A DNA stretch of 32,868 nt from Actinomycetales bacterium (GTDB taxonomy: Bacteria > Actinomycetota > Actinomycetes > Actinomycetales > Microbacteriaceae). A program made the position numbers and the translations under genes. The stretch spans positions 1 through 32,868 of the forward strand of contig JAATGV010000035.1 of NCBI GenBank assembly GCA_015654475.1, in the 5' to 3' direction. The notes beneath the pieces were generated by a model, which ran no database searches, had not been told where the DNA came from, and was given only the letters and a program-made list of their open reading frames with translations. Positions 26,580 to 32,868 of the stretch are shown here, piece by piece. Position 1 is the stretch's first letter. Every line of letters starts with the position of its first letter.

Positions 26580-28163
26580 CTACTGTTCGATCCAGGCGTC
26601 CTGGAAACGGATACTGCCGTTCGGCAGCAGCGTCAAGTCATGCACCTTCGAGGTCGAGGCCTTTATCGTGCTCGTGAAGTAGAGCGGGATATAGGGCACT
26701 TCGGAGGCAAGGATCTTCTGGATATCGAAATAGATCGACTGACGCTCATCGCCCGAGGCCGTGACACGACCCTGCTGGATGAGCGTGGTGACCTCAGGGT
26801 TCGTGTAACTGGTCCAGTACGACTGGCTCCAGCCTTCCGGATCGGCCTGGAAGCTCACCAGCTCGTCGGGATCGGGGTAGTCCGATTGGCCGCTGTTGAT
26901 CATGAAGTCGTAGTCCAAGTTGCCATATACCTGCTCTTGGAACGTCGCCACCTCAAGCGAGTCGATCGTCACGGTGATGTCGATCTGTTTCAACGCTTCC
27001 TGCACGATCTGGGCCTCTTGCGCGACGGCCGAGTTGCCTGCCTTGATGGCGAGCGACACCGCGAATCCGTCTGGGTAGGCAGACTGCGCCAGCTCGGCTT
27101 TCGCGGCCGTCACGTCATAGTCCAATGCGTAGCCTTGGTCAGTGGCCGAATATGAGATCGTGGGTGGGATAAGCGAGTTCGCCACTGTTCCGGTACCGAA
27201 AGTCACCGCCTGAGTGAGGCCGGCACGGTCAATGGCTTGTGCAATGGCACGGCGCACATGCTCGTCGGAGAAGTACTTGTTCTTGGTGTTGAAGAAAACC
27301 TGCTCGATCTCCCACGACTTGTTCGTCACAACGGTGGTGGAGGCGTTGTTCTGCAACTCCGTGACGTTGGAGTACGGCACCTCATCGATCGCGTCGAGCT
27401 GCCCGGCCTGCACCTGCTGCAACAGTTGCGTGTCGTCTGCGACGAGCTTGTAGACAAGCTTGTCGATGTATGGCTTTCCTGGCTGCCAGTAGTTGGTGTT
27501 CTTCACGAAGGTGAGGTCACCGTTGGTATCCCACTCGCTGACCACAAACGGACCGGTGGCGACAGGGGACTTGAAGAACGCCTCCTCAGATTTTCCACCG
27601 AAATCGGCGGGATAGATGCCGTTCGAGAACGACGCCAACTCGGCGAGCAGAGGGGTGTAGGCGCTCTTGAGCAAGATTGTCACACTAGTGTCATCGCTAC
27701 CGGCGGTGATGCTGGTGATGGGTGCGTCGAGCGGAAGCGGCGCGTCCGCGCCGAGCTTCAAGTGGCGTTCGAGCGAGAACACCACGTCCTTCGCAGTCAG
27801 CGCAGTGCCGTCGGAGAACTTCACACCGTCACGCAACGTGAAGACGTAGGTGAGGCCGTCGTCACTGACCGTGTAATCGCTTGCAAGCCAGGGAATGATC
27901 TTGCCGTCAGAGTCGAACGAGACGAGCGATTCGAACACCTTGTCGATGGCGAACGCGTTGTTGGCGGTGATCTCTTTGTTCACGTCGAACGACGTCACCG
28001 AGGCGGTGCGCCCGATTGTGATAGTGCCCCCTGCCTGAGGCGACTCCGCGCTGCTGCTTGTGCTTGCGTCGGTTGCGCAACCGGTCAATACGAGGGCTGC
28101 AGCGATGACCGCAACGCCGATTTTCAGGGCTCGTCGCCGAAGCGGGATGAGAGGGGATTGCAT
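26580..28163 (-). CDS. Peptide-type ABC transporter substrate-binding lipoprotein
   Basis: A 527-residue family 5 solute-binding protein. The N-terminus has positive residues, a hydrophobic helix and the lipobox LTGC (C29), so it should be lipid-anchored outside the cell membrane. DGVKFSDGTALTAKDVVFSLERH is the classic signature of this family, and SDDGLTYVFTLR precedes it. It would capture a di- or oligopeptide, or a similar bulky solute, and pass it to the permeases. AAGGAA precedes the ATG. It follows the amidohydrolase gene by 32 bp and precedes the permeases after a hairpin. Confidence 0.92.
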   Translation of the reverse strand: MQSPLIPLRRRALKIGVAVIAAALVLTGCATDASTSSSAESPQAGGTITIGRTASVTSFDVNKEITANNAFAIDKVFESLVSFDSDGKIIPWLASDYTVSDDGLTYVFTLRDGVKFSDGTALTAKDVVFSLERHLKLGADAPLPLDAPITSITAGSDDTSVTILLKSAYTPLLAELASFSNGIYPADFGGKSEEAFFKSPVATGPFVVSEWDTNGDLTFVKNTNYWQPGKPYIDKLVYKLVADDTQLLQQVQAGQLDAIDEVPYSNVTELQNNASTTVVTNKSWEIEQVFFNTKNKYFSDEHVRRAIAQAIDRAGLTQAVTFGTGTVANSLIPPTISYSATDQGYALDYDVTAAKAELAQSAYPDGFAVSLAIKAGNSAVAQEAQIVQEALKQIDITVTIDSLEVATFQEQVYGNLDYDFMINSGQSDYPDPDELVSFQADPEGWSQSYWTSYTNPEVTTLIQQGRVTASGDERQSIYFDIQKILASEVPYIPLYFTSTIKASTSKVHDLTLLPNGSIRFQDAWIEQ

Positions 28164-28195
28164 GGGTTTCCGTTCCTTGCGCTGTGTTTACTGTT

Positions 28196-29398
28196 TTACT
28201 GTGTGGGTGTTGCGGTGCGTTGTGAGGCGGCAACCAGGCGGCCGGCCTGGATGACGGCCACAATCGCATCGCGGTCGGTATACGTCTTGGGATCGGCCGG
28301 ATCACGCCTCAGTATGACTGCATCCGCGATTGCGCCGTCGGCAATCACGCCGGAGGGGGAAGTCGGCAAGCCTGCAGATGATCCGCGCACCAGCGCTGCA
28401 CCCGCCGCAGTCGCGGCGGTGATGGCCTCGGTGGGACTGAGCTCGGCGCGAAGCAGTTCGGCTATCTCGACGAGGTTGTGGCCGTGTTGCGCGGTCGTGC
28501 CGAAGTCGGTGCCGAGAGCGATCGGCATGCCGGCGTCCCTCGCGCGTCGCACGGCGACCGGATGGGAGGCAACGGCGTGATCGAGGCGTGGGCCGAGAGA
28601 GGCCGGGAGCTCACCCACACCGATCATCCGCTGCACGAGCCGATAGATGTGCAGGGTTGGAACGAGAGTAACGCCGCGCTCTGCACCAAGGCGCGCCTGC
28701 TGGTCCGTGAGATAGATGCCATGCTCGATACTGCCGGCCCCCGCCTCGATCGCCCAGGTGATGGCATCTCCGCCCCATGCGTGCACCATCACTCTGGCCC
28801 CGCCATCACCTGACCGGCGCACCGCGTCAGCAAACTCGGCACGGCTGAAATGCGACTCTATCGTTCCGACTGAGCCGACCGGGCCACCGACGCCATCGGT
28901 CGCAACCAGCTTGATCCACTCGGCACCGGCGCTGAGCGCGCCCTCGATGGCGGCATCAAGGCCGCCCGCGGCGGCAGCCAGTTCACGGGTGATCAGTTCG
29001 ACGCTGATGCTGAGACGCGGCCCGGCCACTGCGCCGGCGGCAACTGCCGACTGCAGGTCGCGCTGCAGACCGCCGGCATCGCGCGCGCTGGTGACGCCTG
29101 CGGCGAGGGTCGCTGCTAGGCCCGCGTGCACGAGTTGTTCGAGTTCGTCGTTTGTGTGTGCAGCGCGAGCGTCTGCGCTGAAGTCAGTCCACGCAAGGTG
29201 AGTGTGGGCGTCGACGATGCCGGGGATGATCCACAGATCACGACCATCAAGCAGCGTGGATCCACCGGCGTCATTGGCGACGACGGCGGTCTCGAAGACG
29301 CCGTTGCCCCATGTGAGTTCAGGCACGCGCCGAAACGTGCCGTCGGGCTGAAAAACGAGCGCGCCGGAAACGCCAGCTTGACTGACTGTTTCTGACAC
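28196..29398 (-). CDS. Amidohydrolase family protein (imidazolonepropionase/prolidase-like)
   Basis: The 400-residue protein has amidohydrolase metal ligands: IVDAHTHLAW, the lysine-bearing WIKLVATDG, MVHAWG, SIEHGIYL and LGTDFG. This pattern fits the imidazolonepropionase-like branch that includes Xaa-Pro and Xaa-Arg dipeptidases, two-metal enzymes that hydrolyse amide bonds in the cytoplasm. The GTG at 29398 is chosen because GAGGAG stands four bases before it. It leads the transporter operon, which makes it the likely hydrolase of the imported compound. Confidence 0.88.
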   Translation of the reverse strand: MSETVSQAGVSGALVFQPDGTFRRVPELTWGNGVFETAVVANDAGGSTLLDGRDLWIIPGIVDAHTHLAWTDFSADARAAHTNDELEQLVHAGLAATLAAGVTSARDAGGLQRDLQSAVAAGAVAGPRLSISVELITRELAAAAGGLDAAIEGALSAGAEWIKLVATDGVGGPVGSVGTIESHFSRAEFADAVRRSGDGGARVMVHAWGGDAITWAIEAGAGSIEHGIYLTDQQARLGAERGVTLVPTLHIYRLVQRMIGVGELPASLGPRLDHAVASHPVAVRRARDAGMPIALGTDFGTTAQHGHNLVEIAELLRAELSPTEAITAATAAGAALVRGSSAGLPTSPSGVIADGAIADAVILRRDPADPKTYTDRDAIVAVIQAGRLVAASQRTATPTQ

Positions 29399-29492
29399 TG
29401 TTCTCCTCAAGTGCAACGCAAGGGCAGACAACTATCTTCACCCCGCGAGTGGCGGGAGGCAAGCAGAGGTTTCCCCATGTGACGTGCTCGTG

Positions 29493-29559
29493 CCAAACCC
29501 CGGCAATACCTCTCCGAGATGCAATAGTCGCACGCGGCGTAAGTTGCGCCGGGGTTTGG
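29493..29559. repeat. 12-bp perfect inverted repeat in the divergent promoter region
   Basis: CCAAACCCCGGC (29493-29504) and GCCGGGGTTTGG (29548-29559) are exact inverted repeats 43 bp apart, in the 274-bp gap between the amidohydrolase operon (-) and the sigma-factor pair (+). It may be a looped operator, a terminator-like stem or a relic element. Confidence 0.55.
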
Positions 29560-29636
29560 ACCGGAGTCCGCGTCGCAAGTGCAGAATCCCCACCAGCCCG
29601 TGTGGACGTTCGCGCCCGAACTGGACATGTACCAGA

Positions 29637-29651
29637 TGGGGGAATCCCCCA
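29637..29651. promoter_or_regulatory. Palindrome just before the sigma-pair ribosome-binding site
   Basis: TGGGGGA-A-TCCCCCA is a perfect 7-1-7 palindrome, 22 bp before ATG 29673. A related half, GAATCCCCACC, occurs about 60 bp upstream (29584-29594). It is a candidate operator for a regulator of this pair or of the divergent operon. Confidence 0.45.
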
Positions 29652-29672
29652 CGAATTGAGAGGATGGCGACT

Positions 29673-30321
29673 ATGGATGACCACAGCTTGGACCAGATGC
29701 TCGCGGAGGCGGCACCACCAGTCTCCGCCTCGCTCGCCGATAATCCGGGCTTTGTTGACGACCTTCTCGAAGAAACACGTGCCTCTCGGCATCCTCGAAA
29801 ACGCAAGACGTTGACAATTACGAGCATCACTCTTGCCGTTGCACTTGTCGGAGGCACGGCCGCGGCCGCCGGATCTGACCTCTTCGCGATCTGGGGGGTT
29901 CAACCCAGATGTCACGTCAGCGCGGTCGGAGGCGAGCAGGTCTTGCGATTACGCGTGGGTCGTTGAGCCGAACTATCCTGCATACGACCCGGCGTCTACT
30001 GAAGATGTCTCCGCACTCACAGTGGCAAAAGAAACACTTGCTGGCCTAGACCTCGCACACCTTGATACCAGCGCAAAACTCGCGTGGCTCAAATCGAGAC
30101 AGCACTTCACTGGGAAGTCACCGCAACCCATCCCAAGCAAAGATCCGTCGACGCAAGCTCAGACCGAGAAAATTCTGAACTCGATGGCCCTCAATCTCAC
30201 CATCTCCGACGCCATTCTCAAAGAATTGAGGGAACGAGGACTCCCCCTTGATGTGGTGGGGCTTGGCCAGGCAGAAGAATGCGTAACGTCGTCTGCAGAC
30301 CCCGACAAGGCAGGGCAATGA
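29673..30321 (+). pseudogene. Membrane partner of the ECF sigma factor, broken by a 1-base frameshift
   Basis: The first frame (MDDHSLDQMLAEAAPPVSAS...) has a cytoplasmic part, one membrane helix (ITSITLAVALVGGTAAAA) and reaches SDLFAIWG at a run of six G residues (29893-29898), after which it runs into an unrelated tail and stops at 29964-29966. Dropping one G joins it smoothly to the next frame, FNPDVTSARSEASRS...SSADPDKAGQ, which continues to 30321 and overlaps the sigma gene by four bases (ATGA). The intact protein would be about 215 residues, an inner-membrane protein with one helix and an extracytoplasmic domain, most likely an anti-sigma factor or sensor (inferred from position, not from a recognisable motif). 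It is either a real mutation, a phase-variable tract, or a sequencing error in the G-run. Confidence 0.7.
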
Positions 30322-30854
30322 CGTCCTTCGACGACGCTGTCCGCGCAAACGCCGCTGACCTGCTCAACTACTTGGAGCGTCGGGTGGATGTTCGGGCAGA
30401 CGCCGCCGACGCCTTGGGCGACGCGTTGTTGGCGGCATGGAGGCGCCGCGCTTCGCTGCCAAGCGACCCAGAGCAGGCGCGGATGTGGTTGTTTGGGATT
30501 GCGCGAAACACGCTGCTCAACTCCAAGAGGACAACGGCACGCCGCGGAGCGGTCGTCCAGCGACTCCGTGATCACCTAGAACATCATCAACGGGAACCAG
30601 CGTCGCCAGAGGAAAACGTAGAAGTACGGGAGGCGATTACGTTACTCGACGCTGAGAAGGCGGAGCTCGTGCGACTGATTCACTGGGATGGATTCAGTAT
30701 CGTTGAGGCCGCGCTTATCGTCGGCGTCCCGGCATCCACCGCCCGTTCCAGGTACGCGGCAGCGCGGGAGCAGTTGAGGCGCACACTCACCCCCGAAAAT
30801 GCGACAGATGAGCCCCCAAGTCGCACGGAAACTACTGCACCCCAGGTGGGTTGA
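30318..30854 (+). CDS. ECF-type RNA polymerase sigma factor
   Basis: The 178-residue protein has sigma region 2 (about residues 10-75, with DAADALGDALLAAWRR and QARMWLFGIARNTLLNSKR) and sigma region 4 (about 100-160, with IHWDGFSIVEAALIVGVPASTARSRYAAAREQLRR as a helix-turn-helix). It would direct core RNA polymerase to stress or envelope promoters. It overlaps the preceding frame (ATGA), which is a common arrangement with an anti-sigma partner. The last 20 residues are Thr/Pro-rich and probably disordered. Confidence 0.85.
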   Translation: MTSFDDAVRANAADLLNYLERRVDVRADAADALGDALLAAWRRRASLPSDPEQARMWLFGIARNTLLNSKRTTARRGAVVQRLRDHLEHHQREPASPEENVEVREAITLLDAEKAELVRLIHWDGFSIVEAALIVGVPASTARSRYAAAREQLRRTLTPENATDEPPSRTETTAPQVG

Positions 30855-31053
30855 GGCGCCCGGGTGCGCCTCGGGCGAGGTGGAGAGACGTGGAGCGCTA
30901 CGAGGGCCGATGGGCAGAGGAAGAGTGCAGACATTTGTGGGTCGCCGCCCATGGGCCGGTGAGGCCTGCCCCGGGACGCCGGTGCACAACCGCACCGCAC
31001 ACAGAGCGCCGCTGCCGCATACCAAAACAGAGCGCCGCGACATATGCACAAGA

Positions 31054-31082
31054 ATGGGGCACCCCGCACGAGGATGCCCCAT
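31054..31082 (-). terminator. Terminator hairpin after ilvC
   Basis: ATGGGGCA (31054-31061) pairs with TGCCCCAT (31075-31082) around a 13-base loop, 14 bp past the ilvC stop. The T-content after it on the minus strand is weak. It may also serve the convergent sigma gene. Confidence 0.65.
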
Positions 31083-31096
31083 CACAAAACCTTGCG

Positions 31097-32236
<1,140 letters not shown>

Positions 32237-32743
32237 TTACCTGCCGATGCGCTCAGTCATCGAGCGCGGGCCGCGGGCCACAGCGAGCAGGCCCGACTGG
32301 ACGAGCTCTTTGACGCCGTATGGCTCGAGGAACTTGATGAATGCCGCGTTCTTTTGCGAGTCACCGGTGATCTCGATGACAATCGCATCGTTGGAGACGT
32401 CTACCGCCCGCGCGCGGAACAGGTTGACGACTTCAAGGATCTGCGAGCGCACGCCCGGGTCGGCGCGCACCTTGACGAGCACATGCTCCCGCAGAACAGA
32501 CGAATCGGGTTCGAGTTCGACGATCTTGATCACGTTGACGAGCTTGTTGAGCTGCTTCGTGACTTGTTCAAGTGGCAGGCCCTCAACATCAACGACGACG
32601 GTGATGCGCGAGAGGCCGTCCAACTCGCTTGGCCCGACGGCGAGCGAATTGATGTTGAATCCCCGGCGAGCAAACAGCCCGGCGACGCGAGTCAGCAGGC
32701 CTGGTTTGTCTTCGACGAGCAGGGACAGGATGTGTCGGGACAT
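32237..32743 (-). CDS. ilvN: Acetolactate synthase small subunit
   Basis: A 168-residue regulatory subunit. The N-terminal ACT domain (HILSLLVEDKPGLLTRVAGLFARRGFNINSLAVGPSE) binds valine for feedback inhibition, and the C-terminal part (about residues 85-160) is the typical second domain. It partners with IlvB to stabilise and control acetolactate formation. The ATG directly follows the ilvB TAG (TAGATG), and GGGG lies about 8 bases before it, so the two are translated in step. Confidence 0.95.
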   Translation of the reverse strand: MSRHILSLLVEDKPGLLTRVAGLFARRGFNINSLAVGPSELDGLSRITVVVDVEGLPLEQVTKQLNKLVNVIKIVELEPDSSVLREHVLVKVRADPGVRSQILEVVNLFRARAVDVSNDAIVIEITGDSQKNAAFIKFLEPYGVKELVQSGLLAVARGPRSMTERIGR

Positions 32744-32868
32744 CTATGCATCCCCTTCGAACTCTGGCGCATTCTCGCGCGCATAAAGAACGTGGTCGTT
32801 GCTGACGCCCTGAGGAACCATCGGCCATACCATTGCGTCGGCAGAGACGATGAAGTCGATGACGACGG
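32744..32868 (-). CDS. ilvB: Acetolactate synthase large subunit, C-terminal end only
   Basis: Only the last 41 codons are in the window. They encode [24 protein letters not shown] followed by [15 protein letters not shown], the usual IlvB C-terminus. The enzyme uses thiamine diphosphate to join two pyruvates, or pyruvate and 2-oxobutyrate. The stop TAG abuts the ilvN start. The rest of the gene continues beyond the window edge. Confidence 0.92.
   Translation of the reverse strand, partial: VVIDFIVSADAMVWPMVPQGVSNDHVLYARENAPEFEGDA

Noticed and set aside
27237-28580. 447-codon + frame
   Set aside because: It is antisense to the binding-protein lipoprotein and amidohydrolase genes, and is histidine/arginine-rich without a domain.

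Overview
The window comes from a high-GC Gram-positive bacterium, most likely an actinobacterium of the Microbacteriaceae type (inference). The signs are consistently high GC, GTG starts, very tight ATGA and TAG|ATG gene junctions, a gltX copy next to tRNA-Gln, and an FtsX-type exporter and ECF regulators of actinobacterial style. The only visible link to a mobile element would be inverted-repeat structures; no transposase, integrase, phage gene or CRISPR array was found.

Layout. Positions 1-590 hold the 3' part of tRNA-Glu(CUC), its terminator, and a gene-free stretch with a four-copy symmetric 18-bp motif and a 16-bp tandem repeat. Positions 591-7974 hold a lipid/diacylglycerol kinase (-), a metallo-beta-lactamase-fold hydrolase coupled to a Na+/H+ antiporter (+), a giant one-piece ECF sigma/anti-sigma/surface protein (+) and an MFS transporter (-). 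Positions 7975-11880 hold an AT-rich control region, a 20-residue peptide ORF, an ABC ATPase and an 867-residue FtsX-type permease. Positions 12230-13217 hold a divergent VOC/MarR pair with a palindrome on the marR start codon. Positions 13395-18838 (all -) hold Lrp-type regulator, leuB, ilvE, a fumarylacetoacetate-hydrolase-family gene, gltX and tRNA-Gln(CUG). Positions 19179-21574 hold a polyphosphate kinase 2, a GNAT and two small membrane proteins. Positions 21729-29398 (-) hold one operon: amidohydrolase, lipoprotein binding protein, two permeases, two ATPases and a class V aminotransferase. Positions 29673-30854 hold a frameshifted membrane protein and an ECF sigma factor. The window ends with ilvC, ilvN and the tail of ilvB (-).

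How they fit together. The ilvB-ilvN-ilvC block and the leuB-ilvE block, with an Lrp-type regulator just upstream of leuB, make up much of branched-chain amino acid synthesis, but about 12.9 kb of unrelated genes separates the two blocks. The 21.7-29.4 kb operon looks like import of a peptide-like compound followed by hydrolysis and transamination.

The most striking observation is that gltX, the glutamyl-tRNA synthetase gene, is cut in two by an in-frame amber codon followed at once by ATG (TAGATG). Both halves otherwise look intact and the cut lies near the junction between the first Rossmann half and the acceptor-binding insertion. It is either a genuine split synthetase made by termination-reinitiation, a suppressed nonsense allele, or a sequence error. 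Other points of interest are the orphan 20-residue peptide encoded before the exporter, the one-piece sigma/anti-sigma surface sensor, the G6-tract frameshift in the partner of the second sigma factor, and the symmetric repeat cluster after tRNA-Glu.
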